Shown here in pieces: positions 27,282 to 39,479 of a stretch of 64,000 nt of DNA (positions are counted from its first letter, which is position 1; each line of letters begins with the position of its first letter). This stretch comes from Amycolatopsis sp. cg9. GTDB lineage: Bacteria; Actinomycetota; Actinomycetes; Mycobacteriales; Pseudonocardiaceae. The translations under genes were made by a program, and so were the position numbers. The notes beneath the pieces were generated by a model, which ran no database searches, had not been told where the DNA came from, and saw only the letters and a list, made by a program, of their open reading frames with translations. The DNA lies in assembly GCF_041346945.1 (NCBI RefSeq), contig NZ_CP166850.1, positions 5,812,501 through 5,876,500 of the forward strand, read 5' to 3'.

Positions 27282-28253
27282 TCAGCCGTGCGTCAACGCG
27301 GCCGAGACGGCCCAGAGGCGCTCGGCCGCGGCGGGGTCGAGCGCCCACCGCTTCACGCCGTGCGGGTGGTCGGCGAGTTCGGCGTCGTCGGGCACCGTGC
27401 GGGCCTCTTGGCAGTCGTCGAGGTAGTGGCCGCCGGTCCGGGCGAACTGCGGTGCGACGGCGGCGGCGACGCTCGTCGCCGCGCCCTGCCCGACGGTCTT
27501 GTAGGTGAAGACGCCGGCGGCTTCGGCCGCGGCGAGGGAATCCTTCTGCGCCTGGGTGAAGTTCCGCTGCAGCCCGGTCGCGACGCCGCCGGGGTTCACC
27601 GCGTTGGCGAAGACGCCGTCGGCCGCCCAGCGGCGGGTCGCGCCGACCGCGAACAGCGCGTTCGCCGTCTTCGACTGCGCGTACGCGATCTGGGGGTCGT
27701 AGGCCCGGCGCGCGAAGTGCAGGTCGTCGAAGTCGACGCCGGCGCGCATGTGCGCGGTGGAGCTGACCGAGACGATCCGGGCTTCGCCCCGCTCGGCTCC
27801 GCCACGGGCGAGCGCGGCGTGCAGCCCGGTGGCCAGTGCGAAGTGGCCGAGGTGGTTCGTCGCGAACTGCAGCTCCCACCCCCGCGGGGTGTGGGCCGGC
27901 CCGCCGGTGACGAGCCCGGCGTTGTTGACGAGCAGGTGCAGCGGACCGGCCCAGCTCCCGGTGAACCGCCGGACGGCCGCCGGGTCGGCGAGGTCGAGCG
28001 GCGAGACGCGGGGGCGGTGCGCGGCGCCGGCCTGCGCGATCGCGGCGGCGACGGCATCGCCCGCGGCGGTGTTCCGGACCGCGAGGGTCACCTCGGCACC
28101 GGCGGCGGCCAGCGCGCGGGCGGTTTCGGCGCCGAGACCGGAGGACGCGCCGGTCACGATCGCCCGCACGCCGGCGAGGTCGACGCCGGCCAGCACGTCG
28201 TCCGCGGTCGAAGCGGCGGAGAACGGGGTGGTGATGAGCGGTCGCGTGGTCAC
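27282..28253 (-). CDS. Short-chain dehydrogenase
   Basis: A 323-residue SDR of the protochlorophyllide/retinol-dehydrogenase type. [15 protein letters not shown] binds the cofactor, NNAG (LLVNNAGLVTGG) and SVSST precede the catalytic YAQSK, and NPGGVATGL follows. GTG 28253 is chosen because a TATAGT -10 hexamer (28261-28266, minus) lies eight bases before it, which suggests a leaderless transcript. It is divergent from the TetR gene and shares its operator, so it is the likely target. Confidence 0.85.
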   Translation of the reverse strand: MTTRPLITTPFSAASTADDVLAGVDLAGVRAIVTGASSGLGAETARALAAAGAEVTLAVRNTAAGDAVAAAIAQAGAAHRPRVSPLDLADPAAVRRFTGSWAGPLHLLVNNAGLVTGGPAHTPRGWELQFATNHLGHFALATGLHAALARGGAERGEARIVSVSSTAHMRAGVDFDDLHFARRAYDPQIAYAQSKTANALFAVGATRRWAADGVFANAVNPGGVATGLQRNFTQAQKDSLAAAEAAGVFTYKTVGQGAATSVAAAVAPQFARTGGHYLDDCQEARTVPDDAELADHPHGVKRWALDPAAAERLWAVSAALTHG

Positions 28254-28269
28254 CCCGTCGACTATACAG

Positions 28270-28290
28270 ACTGAACAGAAGTTGTTTAGT
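28270..28290. promoter_or_regulatory. TetR operator between divergent promoters
   Basis: ACTGAACA (28270-28277) and TGTTTAGT (28283-28290) form an inverted repeat with one mismatch around GAAGT. On the plus strand TTGTTT (28282-28287) and TACGGT (28305-28310), 17 bp apart, make a good promoter for the TetR gene. On the minus strand TATAGT (28261-28266) serves the SDR gene. The operator overlaps the first and abuts the second, so one dimer would shut both. Confidence 0.75.
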
Positions 28291-28317
28291 GCGTCGCGTC
28301 CGCGTACGGTCGGTCCC

Positions 28318-28872
28318 ATGGCCGGAACACCGAACGCCACCGAGGCCGGCCGCCGGGCGGCGGTGCTCGAATCGGCGCTGCTCACCTTCGCGCGCCACGG
28401 CTACCGGAAGACCTCCATGGCGGAGGTGGCGCGCGCGGCCCGCATTTCCCGGCCGGGCCTGTACTTCCTGTTCGACTCCAAGGAGGCGCTGTTCCGGGCC
28501 GCGGTCACGCGCGCGCTGGAGCACGACCTCGCCGCCGCCGAACGGCTCCTCGCCGACACCGGCAGGCCGGTGCGCGAACGTCTGGTGGACGCGTTCGACC
28601 AGTGGGCCGGCCGCTACGCCGGCCCGCTGGGCCGGGACGTCCCCGGCGTCATCGAGCAGAACCCGGAGCTGCTCGGCGCGATCGTCCGGACCGCCCCGGA
28701 GCGCTTCGAAGAACTCGTCACCGACGCGGTCGCCGCGGCGCTGGGCAATGCGTCCGCGAGCGCGGTCGCGCAGACCCTGATCAGCGTTTCGGCCGGGCTC
28801 AAGCACCAGGTGGACACCCGCGAGGCGTACGTCGCGCGCTTCGCCACCGCGGTGGGTCTCCTGGTCGCTTGA
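28318..28872 (+). CDS. TetR-family regulator
   Basis: A 184-residue repressor with the usual N-terminal HTH (AVLESALLTFARHGYRKTSMAEVARAARISRPGLYFLFDSKEALF) and an all-helical ligand domain. ATG 28318 lies eight bases after its -10 box, so the mRNA is probably leaderless. It likely controls itself and the divergent SDR gene. Confidence 0.88.
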   Translation: MAGTPNATEAGRRAAVLESALLTFARHGYRKTSMAEVARAARISRPGLYFLFDSKEALFRAAVTRALEHDLAAAERLLADTGRPVRERLVDAFDQWAGRYAGPLGRDVPGVIEQNPELLGAIVRTAPERFEELVTDAVAAALGNASASAVAQTLISVSAGLKHQVDTREAYVARFATAVGLLVA

Positions 28873-28882
28873 CGGGCCGGGG

Positions 28883-29353
28883 TCAGTGGATCCGGTACGG
28901 CTGGACGACCTCGGTCCGCCAGCCGCCGGGGTCCGGCTGCGCTTCGGGGGACGTCAGGTAGACCTCCCACGCCGCGCCGGCGAGTTCGCCGTCGTGTTCG
29001 TGCACCCAGCACGCGAGCGCGCCGTACGCCGGTTCCATCCGGTCGTACGGCCCGGCGTGGACCGTCTCCACGACCGGCCCGCCGGGCAGCCTCGACGGGC
29101 GGACCCCGCCGGCGGGCTCGATGGCGGCGGCGACCGGGAAGCCCGCTTCGACGCGGAACCGGCCCTCGGACTCGTGGTGGTAGCGGGCGAACGGCGGCCC
29201 GGCCGGCGCCGAGCCGCGGGCGGCCAGGGCTTCGGCGACGGCGCGGTACTGCCGGCCGAGCCAGGGCCCGATCTCCGCGACGTCGAGGGTCGCCACGGCC
29301 ACCGCGGTCGGCTGCTCGTTCCGGTTCCGGACCCGGACTTCGTACGTCTGCAT
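28883..29353 (-). CDS. GyrI-like effector-binding protein
   Basis: A 156-residue SOUL/GyrI-fold protein. The pattern YEVRVRNRNEQPTAVA, WLGRQYRAVAEAL, PPFARYHHE, VEAGFPVAAAIEPAG, then VVETVHAGPYDRMEPAYGAL and TEVVQPYRIH is the small-molecule-binding domain seen alone or at the end of AraC regulators. ATG 29353 begins MQTYEVRV. It lies 75 bp downstream of cydDC on the same strand, but its link to cytochrome bd is unclear. Confidence 0.7.
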   Translation of the reverse strand: MQTYEVRVRNRNEQPTAVAVATLDVAEIGPWLGRQYRAVAEALAARGSAPAGPPFARYHHESEGRFRVEAGFPVAAAIEPAGGVRPSRLPGGPVVETVHAGPYDRMEPAYGALACWVHEHDGELAGAAWEVYLTSPEAQPDPGGWRTEVVQPYRIH

Positions 29354-29428
29354 CCCGGTAGCTTCCCGGCGGCCGCGCCCGCGGCCCCAGAGTCGTCCGT
29401 CCCCACCCGGCGGGTCCATGGTCCCGCT

Positions 29429-32400
29429 TCACCGCGGGGCGGGCTCGCGGGGTGCTCGCTCCCGATCGGTGCGGTCCAGGCACACCGCCGGGAGCGAGGG
29501 GAACTCCGCGGGCCGGTGGGTGACGATCAGCGCCGACCGGCCCGCGGTCGCCGAGAGCACGTCGGCGGCCAAGGCGGCCGCGGTGGGCGCGTCCAGGTGG
29601 GCCGTCGGCTCGTCGAGCAGGAGGATCGGGCGGTCCGACAGCAGCGCCCTGGCCACGCCGATGCGCTGGCGTTCGCCGCCGGAGACCGGGGTGCCGTGGG
29701 TGCCCAGCGCCGTGTCCAGGCCGTCCGGCAGCCGGGAGAGCCACGGCGTCAGCTGCGCCAGGTCCAGGGCGGCCCGCAGGTCGGAGTCGGGCGCGGAAGG
29801 CCTGGCCAGGCGGAGGTTTTCGCGCAGCGTGCTGTCGAACAGGTGCGTCTCGGGACCGCACCAGGCGAGCTGCGCCCGGACGGAGTCCCCGGCGTAGCCG
29901 AGCGTGTCGGTGCCGTCGAGCAGGACCCGGCCCGCCGACGGGTCCAGGTAGCGCATCAGCGCCGCGAGCACCGTGCTCTTGCCCCCGCCCGAGCGCCCGG
30001 TCAGGGCGAGCCGGCGGCCGTGGCCGAGGCGGAGGTCCACGTCCCGGACCGCGTCGGCCCCGGCCGCCGGCCAGCGCACCGACAGGTGCTCGGCCGCCAG
30101 CCCGGCCGCGGCCGGTGCGGCGGCGGTGGCCGGCGTGTGGGGTGCGGGAAGGGCGTCGAGCTCGGCGAGCCGGCGCGCGGAACCGGCGGCCCCGAGCAGC
30201 CGCTGCGCCGCCTCCGGCAGGCCGGCCACCAGCTCGGCCGTCGCCAGCGGCGTCAGCGCCAGCACGGCGAGCGCGGGGCCGGGGAGCGTCCCCGCGCGCA
30301 GGGCGGCGATCCCCAGCACCAGGCACGCCACCGACGTCAGCCCGACGCCCAGGGTCGCGATCCCGCCGCCGAGCCCGCGCCAGGCGGCGGACCGGCGCTG
30401 GAGTGCCGTCACGGCCAGGTCGAGCTCTCGCAGCCGCGAGTGCCGGCGGGTCGCCGCGTCGTGGACGATCAGCTCGGCCGACGCCTGCAGCAGCTCCACC
30501 GTGCCCGCCGTGAGCTCCGCACGCAGGCGGCCGGTTTCGCGGTGCGCCCGCCGGGTCGCGAGCGCCGCGACGACCGGGGCGAGGACACCCGCGGTGGCCA
30601 GGCCCAGCGCCGCCGCGACACCCGCGCCGGGCAGCAGGACGCCGAGGGTGACCGCCGTTGCCGTGAGGACGGCGAACGTCGACACGCCCGGCACCAGGCC
30701 GCGCACGAGGACGTCCTGCTGACTGTCCACATCGGACACCAGTCGGTGCAGCAGGTCGCCCCGGCGCAGGCGGGCGGTGCCCGCCGGGCCGATCCGGACC
30801 AGCTGCGCCCACACCCGCACCCGCAGCTCCGCCAAGGCGCGCAGCGCGACGTCGTGGGACAGCAACCGCTCGACGTAGCGGAAGATCCCCTTCGCCAGGC
30901 CGAACGTCCGCACCGCGACGATCGCCACCAGCAGGCTCAGCACCGGCGGGTGCAGGGCCGCGCTCGCGATCAGCCACGACGACGTCGCGGTGAGCGCGAC
31001 ACCGCAGCCCAGCGCGGCGGTCGCGGCGAGGCACGCCAGGGCCAGGCGCACCCGATGGGGCCGGATCGCCTCGGACAACGGCCGCCACTTCGGGCCGGCC
31101 CGGCCCGCGGTGGCCGGCGGGGCGGCCGGTGGCCCGGCGAGGACCGCCGGCCGGGGACGGGGGGACGGGACGGCCGCGAGGGCCGGCACCGGGCCGCCGA
31201 GGGAGACGACGCGGTCGCAGCGGGCCAGCACCGCGGGGTGGTGGCTGACGATGACGGCGGTCCGCCCGGCGAGCACCTCGGGCAGGCGAGCCAGGATGGC
31301 GGCCTCGGTCTCGGCGTCGACGCCCTCGGTGGGTTCGTCGAGCAGGATCAGCGGCCGGTCGAGCAGCACCGCGCGGGCCAGCGCGACGCGCCGGCGTTGC
31401 CCGGTCGAGAGCCCGGCGCCCAGCTCGCCGACCACGGTGGACAGCGGGACGTCGAGCGCCGCGGTGCCGGCGGCGGCCGCCACGGCGGCGTCGGTGGCGT
31501 CGGGGCGGCCCAGCCGGATGTTGTCGGCCACCGTGCCCGCGACCAGGTGCGGCTGCTGCGGCACCCAGGCGAGGTGCCGGTGCCAGGTGGTGCGGCCGAT
31601 GGTCGCGAGGTCGACGTCGCCGACGAGGATCCGGCCGGAGCCGGGCCGGCGCCAGCCGAGCAGCAGGTCGAGCAGCGTCGACTTGCCCGCCCCGCTCGGC
31701 CCGGTGACGCCGACGATCTCGCCGGGGGGCAGCCGCACGCTGAAGCCGTCGAGGATCGGCCCGGACCGGCCTTCGACCGTGACGTCTTCGCAGCGCAGGG
31801 CCGCGCGCGCCAGGTCGGGCACGACACCGGTGCCGTGGTCGCCGGAGGGCGTGCCGGCGAGGGCGACGATCTCTTCGGCCGCGGCCAGGCCTTCGGCGCT
31901 GTCGTGGAACCGCGCGCCGACCGCGCGCAGCGGCAGGTACACCTCCGGTGCGAGGATCAGCACGAGGAGCGCGGTCCGCAGGTCCAGTTCCCCGGCCAGC
32001 AGCCGCAGCCCGATCGACACGGCCACGAGCGCGACCGACAGCGTGGCCAGGAGTTCGAGGGCGAGCGCGGACAGGAACGCGACGCGCAGGGTCCGCATCG
32101 TGGCGGTGCGGTACTTCCCGGTGATCTCCCGCAGCGACCGGATCTGCGCCCGCGCCCTGCCGAACGCCGTGAGCTCGGCCAGCCCGGCGACGAGGTCGAG
32201 GAAGTGGTTGCCCAGCACCGAGAGCGTCCGCCACTGCCGCCGGACGTCACGCTCGGTGTAGCGCCCGATGAGGATCATGAAGAGCGGGATCAGCGGCACG
32301 GTGAGGCCCACGACCACCGCGGCGACCCAGTCGGCGGCCAGGATCCGCACCCCCACCACCAGCGGCACGACCGAGGCGATCAGCAGCTGGGGCAGGTAGC

Positions 32401-32797
32401 GCGCGAAGTAGCCCTCCAGCCGGTCGACGCCGTGCGTGGCCAGCGACGCGACTTCGGCGGGGGAGCGGCCGGCCTGCCGGGGCCCGATGCGCAGCGCGGC
32501 CGCGATCACGGTCTCCCGGAGCTGGGACAGCGCCCGGGCGGCCGCGCGGTGGGCGGTCGTCTCCGACAGCCACGCGAGGCCCGCCCGGGCGAGCACCACC
32601 AGCAGGAGCATCCCGAGCGGGACCAGGAGGTGCCGCAGCGCGGCGCCGCCGAGGAACGCCCAGGTGATCGTCCCGGCCAGCAGCTCCGCCTGGGCGAGCA
32701 CCAGCATCGCGGTGAGCACGCCCAGCGCGGCGCAGGCGAGGACGAACGGCCGGACCGCGCTCGCGTGGCGCAGCAGCCGCGGGTCGAGCGGCTTCAC
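29429..32797 (-). CDS. cydDC: Fused CydD-CydC ABC transporter for cytochrome bd assembly
   Basis: A 1122-residue fusion of two ABC exporter half-units. The first half has six membrane helices, Walker A GPSGAGKST, signature LSTGQRRR and Walker B LILLDEPTEG. A Pro/Ala linker follows. The second half has six helices, Walker A GRSGGGKST, signature VSGGERQR and LLLDEPTAH. CydDC exports reductants such as glutathione or cysteine and binds haem, and it is needed to mature cytochrome bd. Fusion of the halves is known in streptomycetes. GTG 32797 overlaps the cydB stop. Confidence 0.9.
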   Translation of the reverse strand: MKPLDPRLLRHASAVRPFVLACAALGVLTAMLVLAQAELLAGTITWAFLGGAALRHLLVPLGMLLLVVLARAGLAWLSETTAHRAAARALSQLRETVIAAALRIGPRQAGRSPAEVASLATHGVDRLEGYFARYLPQLLIASVVPLVVGVRILAADWVAAVVVGLTVPLIPLFMILIGRYTERDVRRQWRTLSVLGNHFLDLVAGLAELTAFGRARAQIRSLREITGKYRTATMRTLRVAFLSALALELLATLSVALVAVSIGLRLLAGELDLRTALLVLILAPEVYLPLRAVGARFHDSAEGLAAAEEIVALAGTPSGDHGTGVVPDLARAALRCEDVTVEGRSGPILDGFSVRLPPGEIVGVTGPSGAGKSTLLDLLLGWRRPGSGRILVGDVDLATIGRTTWHRHLAWVPQQPHLVAGTVADNIRLGRPDATDAAVAAAAGTAALDVPLSTVVGELGAGLSTGQRRRVALARAVLLDRPLILLDEPTEGVDAETEAAILARLPEVLAGRTAVIVSHHPAVLARCDRVVSLGGPVPALAAVPSPRPRPAVLAGPPAAPPATAGRAGPKWRPLSEAIRPHRVRLALACLAATAALGCGVALTATSSWLIASAALHPPVLSLLVAIVAVRTFGLAKGIFRYVERLLSHDVALRALAELRVRVWAQLVRIGPAGTARLRRGDLLHRLVSDVDSQQDVLVRGLVPGVSTFAVLTATAVTLGVLLPGAGVAAALGLATAGVLAPVVAALATRRAHRETGRLRAELTAGTVELLQASAELIVHDAATRRHSRLRELDLAVTALQRRSAAWRGLGGGIATLGVGLTSVACLVLGIAALRAGTLPGPALAVLALTPLATAELVAGLPEAAQRLLGAAGSARRLAELDALPAPHTPATAAAPAAAGLAAEHLSVRWPAAGADAVRDVDLRLGHGRRLALTGRSGGGKSTVLAALMRYLDPSAGRVLLDGTDTLGYAGDSVRAQLAWCGPETHLFDSTLRENLRLARPSAPDSDLRAALDLAQLTPWLSRLPDGLDTALGTHGTPVSGGERQRIGVARALLSDRPILLLDEPTAHLDAPTAAALAADVLSATAGRSALIVTHRPAEFPSLPAVCLDRTDRERAPREPAPR

Positions 32798-33813
32798 CGG
32801 CGGCCCGCCGGCAGGCCGCCGCCGGCCGGGATCGAGGACCGGCCGATCCGCTTGCGGAACACCCAGTACGTCCAGGCCTGGTAGGCCAGCACGATCGGGG
32901 TGAACGCCACCGCCACCCAGGTCATGATCCGCAGCGTGTACGGCGTCGAGGCGGCGTTCGTCGTGGTCAGGCCGAACGCGGGGTCGGTCGTCGAGGGCAG
33001 CACGTCCGGGTAGAGCGACCAGAACAGCGTGAAGGTGACCGCGATGATCGCGCCGGCCGTGCTCGCGAAGGCGTACCCGTCGCGGTCGCCGGCGGCGAAC
33101 AGCACCGCCGCGATCAGCAGCGCCGCGGCGATCAGCGACGTCAGCCACGCCCAGCCGCCGTGCTCGATCGCGGTGTAGGCGAGGAACCCGCCCCCGGCCA
33201 CGATCGCGGCGCCGCCGAGCGCGCGGCTCAGCGTCCGGGCGCGGTCGCGCACGGCACCGGTCGTCTTCAGCGTGAGGAAGACCGCGCCGTGGAAGGTGAA
33301 CAGCGTGAGCGTGGCGAGGCCGCCGAGCAGCCCGTACGGGTTCAGCAAGGTGAAGAACGAGCCGGTGAAGTGGTGCCGGGCGTCGAGCGGGACCCCGTGG
33401 ACGATGTTGCCGAACGCCACGCCCCACAGCAGTGCCGGCGTCGCGGAGCCGAACACGATGACCCAGTCCCAGGTGTTCCGCCAGCGCGGGCTGTCGATCT
33501 TGCCCCGGAACTCGAACGCGACGCCGCGCAGGATCAGCGCGACGAGCACCAGCAGCAGCGCGAGGTAGAAGCCGGAGAACAGGCTCGAGTACCAGAGCGG
33601 GAACGCGGCGAAGGTGGCGCCGCCGGCGACGAGCAGCCACACCTCGTTGCCGTCCCAGACCGGGCCGATCGTGTTGATCAGGACCCTGCGGTCGGTGTCG
33701 TCGCGGCCGAGGACGCGCAGGAGCGTGCCGACGCCGAAGTCGAAGCCTTCGAGGACGAAGTAGCCGGTCCAGAGGACCGCGATGAGCAGGAACCAGATGT
33801 CGGTGAGGGCCAT
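32794..33813 (-). CDS. cydB: Cytochrome bd oxidase subunit II
   Basis: A 339-residue membrane protein. Start MALTDIWFLLIAVLWTGYFVLEGFDFGVG and the segments GPVWDGNEVWLL and RGVAFEFRGK are diagnostic of CydB, and eight or nine helices are visible. With CydA it forms the oxygen-reducing quinol oxidase used at low oxygen. It lies 16 bp after cydA and overlaps cydDC. Confidence 0.93.
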   Translation of the reverse strand: MALTDIWFLLIAVLWTGYFVLEGFDFGVGTLLRVLGRDDTDRRVLINTIGPVWDGNEVWLLVAGGATFAAFPLWYSSLFSGFYLALLLVLVALILRGVAFEFRGKIDSPRWRNTWDWVIVFGSATPALLWGVAFGNIVHGVPLDARHHFTGSFFTLLNPYGLLGGLATLTLFTFHGAVFLTLKTTGAVRDRARTLSRALGGAAIVAGGGFLAYTAIEHGGWAWLTSLIAAALLIAAVLFAAGDRDGYAFASTAGAIIAVTFTLFWSLYPDVLPSTTDPAFGLTTTNAASTPYTLRIMTWVAVAFTPIVLAYQAWTYWVFRKRIGRSSIPAGGGLPAGRR

Positions 33814-33829
33814 GGCGGGTTCTCCGGCG

Positions 33830-35230
33830 TCAGTAGGCGAAGGCCGCGGGGCGCGGCTCGTCGGAATCGGTGTCTTCGCGCGGCGCCTCGGGTGGCGGTG
33901 GCCCGGCCTTGGCGTAGCGGACCATCAGGACGCCGTCGACGACCGCGAGCACGCCGTAGAGGACGGTGAACACGATCAGCGAGGTCAGCACGCTGCCCGC
34001 GGCGACGGTGGGCGACACCGAATCGGCGGTCTTCAGCACCCCGAACACCGACCACGGCTGGCGGCCCATCTCGGTGAAGATCCAGCCGACGCTGTTGGCC
34101 AGGAACGGCAGGGCGAGCCCGGCGGTCGCGACGGGGAAGAACCAGCGGGCGCGCGGGGTGCGGCCGCGCCGGAACAGCCAGAGGCCGGCCAGGGAGATCA
34201 GTGCGCAGAGGAAGCCGAAGCCGATCATCAGGCGGAACGTCCAGTAGGCGACCGGGATGTCGGGCCGGTACTCGCCGGGCCCGTACTGCCGCTGCTCCGC
34301 GGCCTGGAGGTCGTTGATGCCCTCGACCTGCCCGTCGAAGCGGCCGGTGGCCATGAAGGACAGGACACCGGGCACGCGGACGCTGAACTTCTCCTGCGAG
34401 CCGTCGAGCGAGCCGATGGTGAACAGCGAGAACGACGCGGGCGCGACGGTGTCGTAGAGCGCTTCGGCGGCGGCCATCTTCATCGGCTGCTGCTGGGTCA
34501 TCAGGCGCGCCTGCAGGTCACCGGTGACGATGACGCCGAGGCTCGCGATCAGCACGGTGACCAGTGCGAACTTCATCGACGGGCGGAACACGCCGGCGTC
34601 GCGGCCCTTGCGCAGCTGCCAGGCGCTGATCCCGACGACGAACATGCCGCCGGTGAGGAAGCACGCGGTGATGGTGTGCGCGAAGGCGCCGACGGCGGTC
34701 GAGTTGGTGAGCACGGCGCCGAAGTCCTTCAGCTCGGCGCGGCCGGTCGCGGGGTTGACCGCGTAGCCGACCGGGTGCTGCATCCAGGAGTTGGCGGCGA
34801 GGATGAAGTACGCCGAGAGCACGGTGCCGATCGACGCGAGCCAGATGGTGGCCAGGTGCAGCTTCTTCGGCAGCTTGTCCCAGCCGAAGATCCACAGGCC
34901 GAGGAACGTCGACTCGAGGAAGAACGCGAGCAGCCCTTCGATCGCCAGCGGAGCGCCGAAGATGTCGCCGACGAACGTGCTGTAGTCCGACCAGTTCATC
35001 CCGAACTGGAACTCCTGCACGATGCCGGTGGCCACGCCCATGGCGAAGTTGATGAGGAACAGCTTCCCCCAGAACTTCGTCATCCGGCGGTACTTGTCGT
35101 TCCCCGTGCGCACCCAGGCCGTCTGCATCCCGGCGACCAGGAACGACAGCCCGATCGTCAAGGGGACGAAGAGGAAGTGGTAGACGGTGGTGATCCCGAA
35201 CTGCCATCGGGCGAGTTCCAGGGCGCTCAT
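33830..35230 (-). CDS. cydA: Cytochrome bd oxidase subunit I
   Basis: A 466-residue subunit. His18 (VYHFLF) is the haem b595 ligand, the GRQPWSVFGVLKT motif lies near the C-terminus, and KMAAAEALYDT begins the quinol loop (usual KMAAMEA). The short loop marks the S-type. ATG 35230 begins the cydAB-cydDC operon. Paired DevR-type boxes 70-105 bp upstream, and a GAAGCT hexamer 24 bp from them on this strand, suggest control by the adjacent DevR. Confidence 0.93.
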   Translation of the reverse strand: MSALELARWQFGITTVYHFLFVPLTIGLSFLVAGMQTAWVRTGNDKYRRMTKFWGKLFLINFAMGVATGIVQEFQFGMNWSDYSTFVGDIFGAPLAIEGLLAFFLESTFLGLWIFGWDKLPKKLHLATIWLASIGTVLSAYFILAANSWMQHPVGYAVNPATGRAELKDFGAVLTNSTAVGAFAHTITACFLTGGMFVVGISAWQLRKGRDAGVFRPSMKFALVTVLIASLGVIVTGDLQARLMTQQQPMKMAAAEALYDTVAPASFSLFTIGSLDGSQEKFSVRVPGVLSFMATGRFDGQVEGINDLQAAEQRQYGPGEYRPDIPVAYWTFRLMIGFGFLCALISLAGLWLFRRGRTPRARWFFPVATAGLALPFLANSVGWIFTEMGRQPWSVFGVLKTADSVSPTVAAGSVLTSLIVFTVLYGVLAVVDGVLMVRYAKAGPPPPEAPREDTDSDEPRPAAFAY

Positions 35231-35298
35231 CGGTTCTCCTGCTCGCGCGGATGCTGGTTACCCCGCCGAGCTTCGGGCCGGGAGGCCGTGCGGCGAGA

Positions 35299-35334
35299 GG
35301 GTCCTTGGTCACTTCCGCGACGGTCCCGGGTCCC
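35299..35334. promoter_or_regulatory. Paired DevR-type boxes between cydA and devR
   Basis: GGGTC-CTTG-GTCAC (35299-35312) and CGGTC-CCGG-GTCCC (35321-35334) start 22 bp apart. TACGCT (35358-35363, plus) is 23 bp from the second box and fits a devR promoter. GAAGCT (35269-35274, minus) is 24 bp from the first and could serve cydA. This would place DevR autoregulation and cytochrome bd under one element. Confidence 0.75.
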
Positions 35335-35395
35335 TCCCGCCGGAGGCCTTGTGGTCGTACGCTGATCTCCGTCCACCCGATTTCAGGAGGCCGGC

Positions 35396-36034
35396 ATGCT
35401 CCGCGTGTTTCTCGTCGACGACCACGAGGTCGTGCGCCGTGGTGTGGCCGATCTGCTGGACGAGGACGAAGGCCTCACGGTGATCGGGCAAGCCGGCAGC
35501 GTGTCGCAGGCCCTCGCGCGGATCCCGGCGCTGAACCCCGACGTCGCGGTGCTGGACGTGCGCCTCCCGGACGGCAACGGCATCGAGCTGGCCCGCGAGC
35601 TGCGCTCCAAGCTGCCGGAGCTGAAGTGCCTGATGCTCACCAGCTACACCGACGAGCAGGCGATGCTCGACGCGGTGATGGCGGGCGCGAGCGGGTTCGT
35701 CATCAAGGACATCAAGGGCATGGACCTGGTCTCGGCGGTGAAGGACGTCGGCGCGGGCAAGTCCCTGCTCGACACCCACGCGGCGGCGGCGCTCATGGCG
35801 AAGCTGCGCGACAGCCAGGCCAAGAAGGGCCCGCTGGCCGACCTTTCGGACCAGGAGAAGAAGCTGCTGGAGCTGATCGGCGAGGGGCTGACCAACCGGC
35901 AGATCTCCGAGCGGATGTTCCTGGCCGAGAAGACGGTCAAGAACTACGTGTCACGGTTGCTGACCAAGCTGGGGATGGAACGCCGCACCCAGGCGGCCGT
36001 GCTGGCCACCGAGCTGCGCAACCAGGCCGACTGA
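35396..36034 (+). CDS. devR: DevR/DosR-type response regulator
   Basis: A 212-residue NarL-class regulator. Receiver residues Asp8, Asp9, Asp54, Thr82 and Lys104 and DNA-recognition residues Lys179, Lys182 and Asn183 ([13 protein letters not shown]) fall at the same numbers as in M. tuberculosis DevR. The stretches [26 protein letters not shown] and [13 protein letters not shown] match that protein closely. It should activate the hypoxic regulon when phosphorylated by the DevS kinase at 37136. ATG 35396 follows AGGAGG. Boxes upstream imply autoactivation. Confidence 0.93.
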   Translation: MLRVFLVDDHEVVRRGVADLLDEDEGLTVIGQAGSVSQALARIPALNPDVAVLDVRLPDGNGIELARELRSKLPELKCLMLTSYTDEQAMLDAVMAGASGFVIKDIKGMDLVSAVKDVGAGKSLLDTHAAAALMAKLRDSQAKKGPLADLSDQEKKLLELIGEGLTNRQISERMFLAEKTVKNYVSRLLTKLGMERRTQAAVLATELRNQAD

Positions 36035-36040
36035 CGGGGC

Positions 36041-38860
<2,820 letters not shown>

Positions 38861-38870
38861 GCCGCGGGGT

Positions 38871-39040
38871 ACCGCGGACGCTGGGCCGGGCGGCCGAGGG
38901 GTGTCGTCCGGCCGACGTCGAGCGCGCCGCGAGCTGCGTGACGCGCTGAGCCGCGGGGTACCGGCGGCGCACCGCGGACGCTGGGCCGGGCGGCCGAGGG
39001 GTGTCGTCCGGCCGACGTCGAACGCACCGCGAGCCGCGCG
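38871..39040. repeat. Direct repeat, 100-bp offset
   Basis: 38871-38920 is identical to 38971-39020, and the next 20 bases match with four changes. A second short copy, CTGAGCCGCGGGGTACCG, occurs at 38857-38874 and 38946-38963, an offset of 89. The unit starts at the end of the devS gene, so the duplication took in the stop codon and downstream DNA. The repeat contains GC-rich palindromes such as CCGCGGGGTACCGCGG. Confidence 0.85.
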
Positions 39041-39337
39041 ACCCCGTGGTGCGGGCCGTGCTCGTGCGGTGTCGCGACTGCTGTGCGGCGGGCTCGTGCG
39101 GCCGTCGGTCGTGCTGATCGAGCCGGCTGGTGCCCGGGTCCGCGGCGACGACCCGGCCACGAAGCCGGTCGCGCCGGTCGTCGCCCCCGGCCGGATCCGG
39201 ACTCGCCGGGCGTCCGATCGGCGAAAATCGTGACGGTCGGCTAGCGTCTGTCACGCGGGCCGGTGCGCTCCCTCCCCCCTCGGCGCGCCGGCCCGCTTCA
39301 CCTCGCCCGCGCGGCCGGACACCGCCCGCCGGCTTCG

Positions 39338-39479
39338 GTGACGAAGGTCCTCGCGGTTCGGGCAATCCGGCCGCGTCGCCGCACCCCGGTCCTGCGGTCT
39401 CCTTGTCCCGCGGCGGTCCATCGCCGCGCAGAGCCGGTTTCGGAGCGCCCGTGCGCCCAGCACGTCGGATCCAGGTCAC
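39338..39479 (+). promoter_or_regulatory. Cluster of DevR-type boxes upstream of the acyl-CoA synthetase gene
   Basis: GTGAC-GAAG-GTCCT (39338-39351), GGTCT-CCTT-GTCCC (39396-39409) and a weaker CGGAT-CCAG-GTCAC (39466-39479) precede ATG 39518. They are not spaced by 22 bp, and no TACCGT-like hexamer lies at 24 bp, so the promoter layout differs from the other units. The first site is the strongest match. Confidence 0.5.

Noticed and set aside
38901..39233. Open frame of 110 codons in the long gap after devS
   Set aside because: It crosses the direct duplication, is dominated by Arg and Ala, has no ribosome site, and resembles no family.
39316..39373. Partners at 22 bp for the box at 39338
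   Set aside because: CGGAC-ACCG-CCCGC and GGGCA-ATCC-GGCCG fall at the right distance, but their arms do not match the pattern well enough.
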